A DNA stretch of 64,000 nucleotides from Siphonodentalium dalli (GCA_032622095.1 CP136064.1:43234989-43298988), one strand, 5' to 3'; positions 47,725-58,827 are shown, counted from the stretch's first letter. Numbers and translations: made by a program. The notes: generated from the sequence alone by a model not told the origin.

Positions 47725-49500
47725 ACAACTATCTTGTGTTTTTTTTGGCTTGTGGCAATCACAAATACTGGTGTTTTCTACGAATTCATTTGAAGGGTTC
47801 AACGTTTTAATTTTGACACCAAAACGATGCTACTGCATGACCAGATATATGCTATACACATAGTTTGCAATCCTAAACTTATATAGCTACATGTATGAGT
47901 CAAATTTGATAACATATTTTGATGTAGATCATGCGACAAAGATCTACACTGGCTACGCCCATAAATTCCCATAATATTACACCAGTTCTCTGGGAACATT
48001 TTGATTTTCTGCATGACGGGAAATTTACTACATTGAAAAAAAAAAGAAGCAACGCATGTAATATATTTCTTTAGTAAAAGCTGCCCATCTGCATGGTTGC
48101 CCACTTCAAACAGTTCATGTGCCGCTTCAGGTGTGCACTCACAAGCAAATTGCCTTTACTTGACTGACCTCTTGGTCCAGGATTGACTCGATTATGGAGC
48201 CTTGATTCAGCGTCAGGGGCCTGCGACACCTTTACGGTCATTTTGATCATTTGAACATTTTAATAAAAAAAAATTTTAATATAAAACAAACAATTATTAA
48301 TTTTAAATTTTGTTTCTTGATAGATTCAACTACTTACTCAATTTAACAACACAATTTTCTCATTTTTTAAAAATAAATTTGTTTAAACCTAACGCCGATA
48401 TACCATCCAAGTCACCACACCTAATTTGATTGCAATCGGTCCAGGGGTATGGGAGAACAGTTGCGAACAGACAAACGGACATACAGATAGACAGCTCCTA
48501 CTCTCTGCAAACTACTGTGTAGGTAGAATGCCATTGGCACTGGACACATGGTGTGTACCTCCAATATCTATACAGTATTGTATACATGTGTATACACATG
48601 TTGTGTATGTTTTTCTATATTTACACATATATGTGTAAACACTTGAACATATATGTGTATCGAGTACCGGTATTGGCCAGGCATGCGCACTGATAAAACT
48701 CCATCTGCACGCGTTGTATCATGGTAGCCATATTGGTTTGTTGGTGTTGATCACAGTTTCGACTCCAATAAGGACCAAGACCACTGAATTTGAGCCGTTA
48801 TACAAGAATATTTTTAGTAAAGGTGAGAATATTTATGCAAACATACGAAGAACGTAATTAGATACTTCGTACAGAATGTTGATTGAAGGTAAATTCGACG
48901 AAACAGTAGGCTAATGCTAATTCGGGAATTTACACTCGACTCATCATCAATTGGTAATGTTATATTATACTAGTTGGAACTAATAACTATATATCCAAAT
49001 TTCAAAAGTTATTTAGTCTAGTATGGAAGCCGGAATCCGGTAAATGGATCGAACAAATGTGTCCGGAAATTACCTTTCCCTGCGACCGGAAACCTTGACC
49101 TTTCTATTTCTGCCGTAAAAATTCGCATAATTTCGTGTTCGATAACACGTATACTGCACTTTCTGCAGTATTATTCCTTAAATTATACTCAGTTCTCAAC
49201 AATGTGAAGTATGCTTACATATTAATTTTTCTAAATGAAAAAAACTCCAACAGGCTGTCACTCACTGACTGTGTAAAGTGTGTTCACTGGCAACATGCAC
49301 GCACAGCCACAGGCATTCTGAAACTTTCACTGAAAGTTCTGTCGAGTTCTGAACAGTGAGTGATAAATAGTTAAAATACATTTATATTATTTATTAATAT
49401 CTGCCTATAAGTGAACATTCAGACGACCATGATACAATCGTATATGACAGCTGACTGACGTAAGTGGAGGAATCGTGGCCCGATGAGATCATGATTGCGA
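47725..49500. other. Non-coding stretch
   Basis: No supported gene. A TGTGTATACACATG-type cluster lies at about 48,580-48,660. Short ORFs lack domains. Confidence 0.45.
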
Positions 49501-49589
49501 TGTTGACATCATGTTGTCGTACATGATGATATCGAACTAGTACTCGAACCCGCTGGACTTTCAGACAAAACAATTGGCACCACGTTGTA

Positions 49590-49876
49590 TTTGCCGTTCG
49601 GCCGCGGAGTCGAAGAGTTTGTAACTGTAGCAGTTGAGCACTGCAGCTGAACGGCAAGTGAACCGTGGCCGAACGGCAAGTACACCACGGCCGAACGGCA
49701 AGTATATACACTGCGGCCGAATGGCAAGGCACCATGGCCGAAAGGCAACTACAATGGGCCGAATGGCATGTACAACATGGTTATATTTCTAGTTTGTATC
49801 GTCTTTTTTCAGTTTAATGAACGTACACCGTGGCAACTACATGTACACCATGGCCGAATGGCAAGTACACTGCGGC
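49590..49876. repeat. GGCCGAACGGCAAGTACAC minisatellite
   Basis: A unit of about 20-30 bp (GGCCGAACGGCAAGTACACC and variants) in about nine irregular copies, next to the hAT left end. The minus-strand ORFs (PFGRSVYTCRSA-like) are periodic artefacts. Confidence 0.7.
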
Positions 49877-50171
49877 TAGGGTCCTGCGAATTGGATATTT
49901 TGATCGAATCGAATCGAATATAGAATCGAATATCGAATCGAATCATATATGTGTGTTGCTTCTCAATTAGGCATGTTTTGTTAACGATTTGTGCAACGTT
50001 CTATGAACTACATGCATGAAGTTCCATCACAACTTATGTGGCGATGAACCGTCGTTTGAGATACTATTAACTTCGATTTATAATTGTCGAGAAAAAAAAA
50101 CAAATTAAAACGTCCATGCTGCCATCACAACAATTAATATATAACCACTAAACGGATTATCGGAACTAAAA

Positions 50172-50396
50172 TCACGCAAAATGTATATAGTCTGCATGTA
50201 CATGCAAAATTGCAATTCGGCATTCGGAAACACTCGTTGTTATAAACTTGAAGACGCAACAACAGTCGCAGGGTAGATGATTCCATAGATGGGTAGTTGT
50301 CCCAGATGCTTGCGTTTTATACACCATGTTGCATTCATCACACGTGTAAGTCCCTGCACTGCCTGAAGCTTTATCATGTTTAAAGTACGTACTCAA
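50172..50396 (-). pseudogene. BED zinc-finger remnant of hAT transposase
   Basis: The peptide begins S-T-Y-F-K-H-D and contains C-D-E-C, then T-T-T-H-L-W-N-H-L, the C-x2-C ... H-x3-H spacing of BED fingers found at the N-terminus of hAT transposases. Downstream of the finger the frame becomes unrelated and stops, so the catalytic RNase-H-like region is absent. Just upstream the coding sequence is interrupted at the GTACTCAATCC end of the adjacent MITE sequence. Confidence 0.7.
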
Positions 50397-50850
50397 TCCA
50401 AACAGAGGGTCCCCATCTCAACAGATTCCAACAACAACAATCCGATCAGAGGGTCCTATATTACTATTTCTTTGGCTTTGGGGGTAAAAAATATTTGATT
50501 CGAGTCGAGGAACCCATCAAACAAAGCTCATAGTTATTAGATATTGATTTTTGAAATTTGTTATTTACTCGAGATGAGCACTAATAATTTTTGAAATTTG
50601 TTATTTACTCGAGATGAGTACTAATAATTGCCTTCAACTGCCATAATCTGCTCGGGATGTGTACACCAAAATCTATTCAAACAGACAAGGATGGATAACT
50701 CTAAAATCAAGTGGTAATAATAATGCAATTTTGACTGAGTTCTGGGCCAGAAAGTATTCCCGATAATGAAAAATAATAGATTTCTAAAATCGATATCTAA
50801 CAAATCTGAGCTTTGACGGGTGACTTCCTCGACTCGAATCAAATATTTTA
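50391..50850. mobile_element. Rearranged copy of the GGTACTCAATC MITE inside hAT
   Basis: Matches the 24,000-24,425 element: GTACTCAATCC, then AATCCGATCAGAGGGTCCTA, TATTTCTTTGGCTTTGGGGG and a CGACTCGAATCAAATATTTT right part. The left end has an extra inserted piece and a TTGAAATTTGTTATTTACTC block is tandemly duplicated. The right terminus is lost. Confidence 0.65.
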
Positions 50851-51240
50851 TATTTAATAGCATGCGAACATCCGCGATGTAGAATAAGAATTATAAGGTG
50901 TATATATACATAATTTTCTGGAATTAAATGCCACAAAAACAGCTAAGATCGACATGTGTACTTGTCCGTAAACAGCTTACGTTTCCGTCAAAGTATATTC
51001 GAAATTTCGAGTTGGCAATTTCGACTTGAATTCGAATCGAATTTGACTTTCGAATCGAATATCGAATATTCGCAGGAGCCTAACTGTGGCCCAACTGTAG
51101 TTAGTAGGTGGAGCATCGGTGTAGAAGGTTTTGCATTTTGGCCGCGGTGGCAACGCTAACCACACCACGGTTAAGTAGTGGAGACTTGTTTTGTCAAGCT
51201 GAGTAGGTTGTTTGTATGTATAGGTTATAACCCCCTTGGG

Positions 51241-51301
51241 TGTCTGTACAAGAAATATAGACCAAGCCGCGAAGCGGCGCGGTCTATATTTCTTGTACAT
51301 A
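51241..51301. repeat. Short perfect hairpin
   Basis: TGTACAAGAAATATAGACC and its exact complement flank a GC-rich tip (CCGCGAAGCGG, itself a small palindrome). Confidence 0.7.
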
Positions 51302-51500
51302 ATAATTAATTGTTTATTCTTACACCATGTGTACATGGGTTTTAAAGAATTACATATCAGAAAAACACAAATAATCAACAAGATCACAGTGTGGACATGA
51401 CACGTGTTCAAATGTATATAAATGATGGATGTGACAAATCGATATATATATAATAATATATGTATACCATAACATTATATTGTCGACGTTCGGTCTGTGG

Positions 51501-52016
51501 TCATTGAAAACTGAGGAGAACGGCTAGTTTTCGGTTGACAACACTGATAAACATGCAGAGCCTCTTCATGAAACTGGGCTTACTATTTGACAAAAGGATG
51601 CGGAATTTAGCTTCATTGGGAAAGTTATAATATGCACGCGGTATGTATCGTTTTCTTTCATCTACAAAAGCATCACAACTAAGAAGCGTGTGGTATTCAT
51701 CACCGATTACGTTACGGGTACAAAGTTCACATGTACGTTGAATATACGGGATTTTGTTCCAACGACCGCGTTCTACCGGGAGTACATGATTTGCTGTTCT
51801 GAATCTCGCGAGAATCTGCACATCTTTAAGGCTCCAATTATGTATGTATTTTTCGATTCCAAAGTTTGCTTTGATTGCCTTATACGTCAACCCCTTAGTA
51901 GAGGCCTCCATTGATGAGGACCATTCTTGCTTAAATTGATCTTGCATGCGGGATTTTACTGCCTTAATAATTATATCGTCTTCTATGTGGTGTTGGCATA
52001 ACCATGCATATGACAT
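51501..52016 (-). pseudogene. LINE-type ORF2 C-terminal domain, 5'-truncated
   Basis: About 171 codons. The peptide has the typical tail of invertebrate non-LTR ORF2 proteins: basic/acidic helix, then LARFRTANHVLPVERGRW, IPYIQRTCELC, IGDEYHTLLSC (a C-x2-C ... H-x4-C cluster), ERKRYIP and PNEAKF. There is no reverse transcriptase YxDD in the window upstream, so the copy is truncated at the 5' side near 52,016. A shorter relative lies at 17,869-18,051. The plus ORF at 51,690-51,914 is a shadow. Confidence 0.75.
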
Positions 52017-52079
52017 TAGTAGTATTGTCTACCCTTTCTAGTAGATGGTTTGATCATGATTTGCTCCGCTCCTGATCCT

Positions 52080-52385
52080 GATCTAGCCGGGGTTATAGGT
52101 CACGACGCGGGGGTGAATATCGGTGAAGGTTATCACGCGTTATCGTGGCGGATATCTCTAGGTCAAGGACGAACAAAATAATTCCGCAACAAGCGGGCCG
52201 AGGTTATCACGAGAACAGCGCGTGATCGGGGGGCGTGTATGTCTAAGTTATATATAACGAATCGGCGAAGGTTATCACCATAATAGCGCGTACGTCTAGG
52301 TCCCGGGCAAACAATTCGGCGAAGGTTATCACGAGAATAGCGCGTCACGTGTATGTAAAAAAATATTTCCACAACAAATCGGCAG
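52080..52385. repeat. Minisatellite with CGAAGGTTATCACGAGAATAGCGCG
   Basis: About five irregular copies of a 55-60 bp unit containing GGCGAAGGTTATCAC and AGCGCGT. The minus ORF across it is periodic and not a gene. Confidence 0.65.
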
Positions 52386-52725
52386 GGCACGGCGCCAAGG
52401 TTTTAATGGGGTAGGGTATAACTGAACGATAAACGCGGTAGGGTTTGTACTACAGCACCTGGTAAATAATTGTTAATTAATAGTCACAGACATAGACTAT
52501 AAAACGCGAGGTATCCGTTAATTAGCTGACGTTTCTATTTTGAGTAAAAACAATTTCGTTTAGTGTGTGTGTATCGGTTTGTGCGAGTTAATGGGGTAGT
52601 ATAGGACTATAAAGATGTTCGGCTCACGAGAACAAATACTGTAACCGGCTGAAGCTATATCACTGACGCCCGTTTCGTTTGGTCTGACACCAATAAAGAG
52701 GGCGGGTATATATGAAAGGCTCAGT

Positions 52726-52732
52726 ATATAAA
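52726..52732 (+). promoter_or_regulatory. Candidate TATA box
   Basis: TATATAAA-like motif preceded by CAG, about 150 nt upstream of a consensus donor (CCAG/GTATGT at 52,879). It could start the spliced small gene described next. Confidence 0.35.
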
Positions 52733-52756
52733 CGTCGGATGGTTACTGTTACACAA

Positions 52757-52879
52757 TAACGGGAATATATTTCCAACTATATATATTCTAATATATAGTT
52801 ATTTAGTTTTATTTGATAAAAGTTGGATCACAATTGTTTTAAATCAGGAAGCATTCTATTAAGGATAAACACAAAACCA
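52757..52879 (+). other. Candidate non-coding first exon
   Basis: The start is estimated 25-30 nt after the TATA box. The end is at donor CAG/GTATGT. No ATG in the exon. It lies left of the part of the palindrome that can be verified in this window, so I cannot tell whether it is duplicated on the other arm. Confidence 0.3.
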
Positions 52880-53590
52880 GGTATGTATATTTATATTTAT
52901 TCAATTGTCTTTATTTCCAGAAGTCTTGTTCAATTATAGTTTTGAGAATATATACTTCAAACCACTGTTACAATCTTATTGGGGGGTACAAACTTATAAA
53001 TACAGACGAGTATGGATAACTGACCTCTTTCACCCACAAAGATAACTCTAGTAATAAGTTTCGAACAGCTTGTGTGGTCACACCAAATTTTAATCCCCAA
53101 GAATCCAGCTCACTCTGCACATTTAGGGTTTTAATATTCCTCAGAGTCAGAGCCGAGTTGAATAAGTTTTAGAATTAGAAGTAGAAGAAGACTTGTCGTA
53201 TCGCCTTTTGCGGGTCCTGCTTGTTTGACCTTTTTTTTTTCTCGGTAGTACTAGGTAGGGCGTTATAAGTGGAAGGCAAGGGATCAATAGTAGAATTAAA
53301 ACTGCTGGACGTTAATGGCAAGCTTTTATTAGTAGTAGATATCTGTCAGAAGTTCCTGGTAAGCTCTCACTAGAAGTAGAAGGTGCAGTAAATCTATATG
53401 TATATGGCAAGCTGTCCGAAGTAATAGGTCACTAAATCCTCTACTAGAAATACAAGGTACTACAGATGTGTTGGAATGTGGCAGCAAGATCAGAGGAATC
53501 CTCATCGCGTATTACTATACATACAAATACCTCTATAGTGCGGGTGGCAGAAGGTTATGAATTGTGATTATATATAGTGAACAGAGAAAA

Positions 53591-53916
53591 TGTTGGCACA
53601 CACCTATAAGTCTAACACCTATATAATTGCGATGGAAATATTACCAGGCAACATCTTATGTATGCTCCAATCTATTTTAGTCTTAATTATCATTGTGTAC
53701 GTATCCCAGCTAATATATTGTAGAGTGAGGCGCAATGCCAAAAAATGTCGGCACTGACGACCAATAAGTCGAGCACCTAGATAATTGCCTGTATATACTG
53801 CCAGGTAACCGGCGTATGTATGCTCTGATCTATTTTAGTCTTAATTATCCTTATGCATGTATGTCGGGAGCCAATATATATATATATTGTAGCGGGTTTA
53901 GTCTACTTTCCTATGC
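53591..53916. repeat. Two tandem units of about 160 bp
   Basis: TATAAGTC(T)AACACCTA, TATGCTCCAATCTATTTTAG, TCTTAATTAT and AATATATTGTAG occur twice in the same order. The mirror image is at about 63,741-64,000 and beyond. Confidence 0.65.
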
Positions 53917-53918
53917 AG

Positions 53919-54011
53919 GTAAACTAACACTACAGAGTTTGCAAAATCAGACGACAGAAATACGAGCTTTATTGTCAACAGGCGGAATTTCTAAACGGAA
54001 ATAACACAATG
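53919..54011 (+). other. Candidate exon 2, left arm
   Basis: Acceptor TACTTTCCTATGCAG and donor CAATG/GTATGT, 93 nt. The exon's own long frame ends in TAA just before its end. The final ATG, in a good context (ACACAATGG after splicing), would open a new frame in the next exon. Mirror copy at 63,647-63,739 with the same sites. Confidence 0.35.
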
Positions 54012-54338
54012 GTATGTATAATTAAAAAAAAAAAAAAATTGTTTAAAAAACAAAAATTCAAAATGTTTTTTTTCTTCAAAAATTTATGTTTTTTTCAACA
54101 AAAAAAAATTGGTTTAAAAACAATATAGTCATGTTATATATCAAATTACTCGTCTCCACGTATCGACTACAACGCAGCAATTTTTATCAAAATTGTATGT
54201 ATATATTTTGAATTATTTAAAGAAATGTTATAACACTATTTCCAAATGCTAAACATTGGGGTTATATTACTGCCCTATATCAAATTGGTTTTTTTCGTTT
54301 TTTTTTTCCTTCTTCTTACTCCTTTTATTCCCTTTTAG

Positions 54339-54421
54339 GAAATCAACCGCGACAATGTACCATCACCACCAACACCACTATTATCTTCTATTATATCAAA
54401 CACTGGCAGATATTATCCAAT
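54339..54421 (+). CDS. Candidate exon 3, left arm, short proline/serine-rich N-terminus
   Basis: A very strong polypyrimidine tract (about 50 nt of T/C) and acceptor TTTTAG precede the exon; the donor is CCAAT/GTAAAT. Joined to the ATG ending the previous candidate exon it reads MEINRDNVPSPPTPLL and on through SNTGRYYP, open to the donor (phase 2). The next exon is not certain; an acceptor at 54,781 (TATTTCTCCACAG) could supply a short C-terminus. Mirror copy at 63,284-63,366. Function unknown. Confidence 0.35.
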
Positions 54422-54943
54422 GTAAATCTTCATGATTAATCTTGTCGACATTTGATTGGCAAATATATTCGCACTTCGGACATTTTTCTTGATAACATAA
54501 TGATTATAACAACGGGTATCTATACGGTCACCACACACTTGTGCAAGGTAATTAAACGAGATCAGAAGCTCAACGCAAATTCAATTATCAAGTATCTATC
54601 TCACACAAGGCACCGCCTATAAGAACAGGTGTGTTCATTACACGCGGTAATAATATCTTCTCTTGAACCGAAATACCGACCCATTCACACAAACTCCTAT
54701 GTGCAGTATAGCGCGAATGCACAGGAACGGTGTTATCCAAGCAATAAGTTTAATAGCCTATAGCACCCTATTTCTCCACAGATCTGAGGGAAGGTATAAT
54801 TGGTAGTGTACGTTATACAGTGTGCAAGAAAGAAAAAAAACCAACTCAATTATAAAATCATTTTACTAACAACCTCCACCTAACTTACACCTAACAAGAT
54901 TTACTCGTGACTGAACCAGAATTTTATTTTATCTTTAAACAAA

Positions 54944-55306
54944 ATGGTGTGCAATGTAAGTGTTAATTGTGAAGAAGTGAGGAGTATCTTCCACATCCCA
55001 GACGAAGAGTTTCAACAACCTACCACACCCGTCGTAGACGATCAAACAATCGCTACTGTGGGTCAATGGATGGGTTCCGAGATATGTTGGTGGGTGCCTT
55101 ACCCACTTATTCAGGGAACGGTAGTGAATTTCACTATCAGCTGCCCGGTGTATACTATTATCGTTACACCTCCCGACGGAGAGGAACTCCAAGAAAATTG
55201 GGATATGGAAGTTGAAACGCTATGGTGCCAGGTAAATCCTGTCTACTGGGCCATGCGGGAGGAGTATTACGTTTTTTTTTTCCTAATGGTGCCACCTGGA
55301 TTTTAG
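54944..55306 (+). CDS. Unrecognised ORF, left-arm copy
   Basis: The start codon has an excellent context (ACAAAATGG). The peptide is acidic with many Val/Thr/Pro/Trp residues (VDDQTIATVGQWMGSEICWW, YTIIVTPPDGEELQENWDM) and could be a small beta-rich fold. No signal peptide or membrane helix. Cysteines are scattered. I do not recognise the family. The right-arm copy ends earlier (DLFS then stop). Here the last part is changed by a run of nine or ten T, giving VFFFLMVPPGF, which could be a sequencing or replication error. A perfect donor-like AAT/GTAAGT lies within the first codons, so splicing out of it is also possible. The reverse-strand ORF at the same place is a shadow. Confidence 0.5.
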   Translation: MVCNVSVNCEEVRSIFHIPDEEFQQPTTPVVDDQTIATVGQWMGSEICWWVPYPLIQGTVVNFTISCPVYTIIVTPPDGEELQENWDMEVETLWCQVNPVYWAMREEYYVFFFLMVPPGF

Positions 55307-55549
55307 GCAACAACCAGATGGCTCCACCTATCGATTTAAACCCTATACATTTGATAAACGGATTGCTTCAGTCACACGAATAAATCCTTGTTATTACCTA
55401 TATATTCTAACAAAACAAAACAAAAAACAAAATAATAAAATAAAAATAAAAAATAATAATAACAAAGAAATAGTGTATATAGATTTTAATAGGAACCTTT
55501 ACCCCCCCCCACTTGATGTATTCTTTAATCGTTCATTTCTCTTTATTAT

Positions 55550-56680
55550 CGTTCATTTATAGCATTATTAGAAGAAATTTAGTCTAAAATCTCCATTACA
55601 TGGAGACAATAAAGAGCCCATATGGTGTAGACTAATGCATAAATACTTCATGTATTCTTTTCACCAATTATATGTATTGTACATCCTATACATTTAGTCT
55701 GTTATACAGAGGAAACAAAGCATGTACTACGTGGCAGTTTCATATGACGATAAGACCTACTATGTGAACACATGTGCATATTAATTTCACATATTCTTCT
55801 CAAAACGCTCTATTTTATACGGGGGTATCAAACATTGGTCTGGAAAAGGCCTGCTATGTGGACGCGTGTATACATATTGACTTCATATATGCATTCATAG
55901 TTCATTTCTCTTAATTGTCGTTCATTTAATAGCATTATTAGTAGAAATATAGTCTAAAACCGTCGGTATATGGATAAAATATAGCGCCAATACTGTTTTA
56001 TTGTTGGTAACGCAAATTATTGCATCATGTATCGCAACTAAACAAGCGAGACAACTCATAAATTCTTAATAGTTCTGATGTCTATGGCAGTTCACAGAGT
56101 GTATATTTTCATTGTTGTTACCATTTTAGTGCATAAATTACTGATTTCTGTGTAAGAACGCTGGTCTCCATTGTTGTTATGATTGTGCCTATAACCGTCC
56201 ATATTCTTAAAGCAAGTGCGGTACCTCTATGTGATATGATGTATAAAAATTTCCATTTTCACAGGTAAATCACGTATAAACGCTCTTTAATGTATAGTTA
56301 AACTGATTTTCACATGCAGGGCTATGTCTTTGTGGACTATATACGTGGTATACTTCAGTATATACACGAAGTGAATGTGTTCTAAGTATGCGTATCTGAT
56401 GTATGTATACGTCCGTGTTTCTTAAAGCAAATCCAATACATATTAGTGCGTTATATTATGATGTACATTAAGTGCCCTTTTCACTGTTAAATCAAGTAAA
56501 AAAAAGCCCTCTACTATAGTTAACTATTCAGTTCCACATACGCTATAAGCTCTATGGTGGTCCGGTGTGTCTTATCAATATGCCATTATATGCACGAATG
56601 TAATGTGTTCAAATATGTGGGTTATGATGTATACTTTAATGTTAAAGTATATAAGCACTCTTTAAGATATGCATATGCAG
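55550..56680 (+). repeat. Diverged repeats in palindrome arm, 200-370 bp spacing
   Basis: TCGTTCATTT(A)ATAGCATTATTAG, then GTCTAAAA and TATGGA, occurs at about 55,552 and 55,916. Blocks of the type AAATCA(C/A)GTA(T/A)AA...CTCTTTAATGTATAGTTAAACTG / AAGCCCTCTACTATAGTTAACT occur at about 56,265 and 56,490. No supported gene in between. Mirrored at about 61,020-62,160. Confidence 0.5.
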
Positions 56681-56681
56681 A

Positions 56682-56921
56682 ATGTTGCCTCTTTACACTG
56701 ACAGAAAAAAAAAGAAGGAATATATAATTTTGAATACTACTCTTCATAAAACGTTAGAAAACCATAATCTAACAACTAATATCGAAGAACAATGTAATTA
56801 CTTGATAAGCATTGTAAATATTTCGTCTGTTTTAAATAAAATGGAAATATTTCGTCTATTTGAAATACAGTTGGAAGCAACAATCAAGTATTTAAATGAA
56901 ATTTGGACCAAAATCTTATAA
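56682..56921 (+). CDS. Doubtful helical ORF, left arm
   Basis: 79 codons, Asn/Leu/Ile/Glu-rich, with a predicted amphipathic helix pattern (IEEQCNYLISIVNISSVLNK, EIQLEATIKYLNEI). Same in both arms (mirror 60,781-61,020). High AT content means that an open frame of this length can arise by chance, and the arms are too similar to show selection. Confidence 0.25.
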   Translation: MLPLYTDRKKKKEYIILNTTLHKTLENHNLTTNIEEQCNYLISIVNISSVLNKMEIFRLFEIQLEATIKYLNEIWTKIL

Positions 56922-57436
56922 TTTGAGAAAACGTATATAATTTCTATCGAAGTCTTATAATAAAGGAAGGCTTTGTGCGAATCCATTCGGTCTAATGTGT
57001 GAATGTGTTCATCATCGCAAATATAATGATGCAGAAATGAATACTTCCTAGAAAAATGTTAACATAGCTTGTATTTAACCGAAATAATATAGCATTTGAG
57101 TTAAAATGTTTCATATTAGGACCATAACGAACCAATGCATAAAAATACAATATTTTGTTTTTCATTCTCGATCAAAATAATGCAGGGTTGTCAATTATCA
57201 ACAAAAAACAAATACTTCGAAACAAAAAAAAACGATGACATAAGAACGAATATCCAAGAGCTAGTGTGAAAATAACCCTCACAGTTATTAAAAAAAAAAA
57301 CAATAAAAAATTCAGTTTTCGAGTAAGTCCTTCATAATTATTGAATGTTTTCGTCTATGTTGGATCAAATTTGACACAAAAATCAATTAGCTCACTAACA
57401 GTTCGCGCAATATCTCATATTTTGAGAAAACGTTTG

Positions 57437-58590
57437 CAATTTTAGACAACAATATTGCTAGTGAAGATGAATATTTCATCCTGGAACTCATGAAATATGA
57501 TAAAAATAGATGTAAAGACACTTCACGAGACCTCATATCTTTGAGTTATGAACATAAAGTCATCTCATAGTGCCAATGTACCCCATAATTTGGTCAGGAG
57601 AAATATGTATTTCATATTTGACCCTTCATCTATGGTAAAAAATGAATTAAGGGACATGGGAGTGGAACCTAGACATTAACCTAGAGCATAAATTGACTCA
57701 ATTTTGCAATTTTAGGCAACATTCTTGCCAGGGAAAGTGTATATTTCATGTTGGAGCTCATCAAATGTGATAAACATGCATCAAAAGGCACTTACTGAGC
57801 TCTGATGACTTTGAGTTATGACAACAACAGCATCTCATACTAGATTGTAAGCGATAATTTGGTCAGGAAAAGTGTAAATTTCATACGTTATCCTACATGT
57901 GTTTTAACAATCAATGTAATTACACCCCATCGGTCGCCTAGACACAGCGTAAATGTTCTCAAGTTTTCAACTGTAGGCCACAATGTCGGCAGTGAAGGTA
58001 AACATTTCATGTTGGAACCCATGAAATGTGATAAAATGGATAAAAAAGACACTTCATGAGTACTTATGACTGAGTTATGAACATAAAGGGACCTCATAGT
58101 GTATTGTAGGTCATAATTTGGTCAGGAAAATTGTAAATTTCATGTCTTAAGCTCCATGTGTTTTAAAAATATATTTAATTACAGCCATTGGGTCCCTAGA
58201 GATCAATCCACAGTCCATATGTAGTCCATATGCAATTTTAGGGAACAGTATTGCTAGCGAAGGTGAACATTCCATGCTGGAACTCATGAAATATGATAAA
58301 AATAGATGAAAAGACACTTTCTGAGGCCTTGGTCAGGAGAAATGTGTATTGTATTTTGACCCTTGATGCGTGGTAGCAATCAATGAAATTACACCCCATG
58401 GTATCCTCAGATATGAAGCAACATCATAAATGCACTCAGTTTTGGCAATTTAGAAAACATTGTTGATAGGGAAGTTGTACATGTCATGTTGGAACGGGTG
58501 AAATGTGATAATAATTGATCAAAAGACACTCGATGAGCCCTGATGGGTTTCAATTATGGTCATAAAGGCATCTGATAGTGTCATTATACA
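57437..58590 (+). repeat. Five tandem units of about 265 bp, left arm
   Basis: The anchor block GCAATTTTAGGCAACATT..TTGCNAG begins at about 57,437, 57,706, 57,968, 58,229 and 58,446. Each unit continues with a TTTCATGTTGGAACTCATGAAATGTGATAAA block, AAAAGACACTT, GAGTTATGA, CATAAAGGCATCTCATAGTG, AATTTGGTCAGGA and TAATTACACCCCAT. Divergence between units is high (tens of percent), much higher than between the arms. The units thus predate the inverted duplication. The fourth unit has an internal deletion. Confidence 0.75.
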
Positions 58591-58827
58591 ACGGGGAAAT
58601 TTGTGAAGCGCTAACAAAGCGTATCTACACGGTGTTATACGATCCAAAATGATCCTGATATAAGAAATGCAATCTAGATCATACTCAGTATCTTCGTATC
58701 GACTGAATATATCGTTATTCGACGGTGTTCCCGACATACCTCCGTCTTTACTTTTCTTATGCCTTTGTAAATTGTAGTTCGTCGATAATATATTTCTGCA
58801 CAAATGGCACCCGTGTATTGTCTCGAA
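58519..58827 (-). pseudogene. C2H2-like zinc-finger fragment at palindrome centre
   Basis: Minus frame with C-H-L-C, then N-Y-N-L-Q-R-H-K-K-S-K, close to the C-x2-C-x12-H half of a C2H2 finger; the second His is missing. About 70 residues follow that read into the palindrome arm and pass through the 265-bp repeats. A stop lies just upstream at about 58,828 and there is no ATG, so this would have to be an exon or a relic. The N-terminal half is in the unique spacer, so the right arm has only the C-terminal portion. Confidence 0.3.

Larger units (their letters stand above)
49877..51082 (-). mobile_element. Decayed hAT transposon with 8-bp target duplication
   Basis: The left terminus TAGGGTCCTGCGAAT and the right terminus ATTCGCAGGAGCCTA are inverted repeats with one mismatch. 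They are followed inward on both sides by GAATCGAAT-type subterminal repeats. The flanks are ACTGCGGC (49,869-49,876) and ACTGTGGC (51,083-51,090), an 8-bp target duplication with one mismatch. The inside contains a BED zinc finger remnant on the minus strand and a copy of the GGTACTCAATC MITE. Everything fits the hAT superfamily. Most of the transposase is gone. Confidence 0.8.
53658..58698 (+). repeat. Left arm of giant palindrome
   Basis: The arm is complementary to 59,004-64,000 over its length. Position 53,658 pairs with 64,000 and 58,698 with 59,004. Compared positions show roughly one difference per hundred bases, many homopolymer length changes and one larger indel near 54,120-54,200. 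The true outer boundary lies at or left of 53,658 and cannot be determined because the window ends first. Confidence 0.95.
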
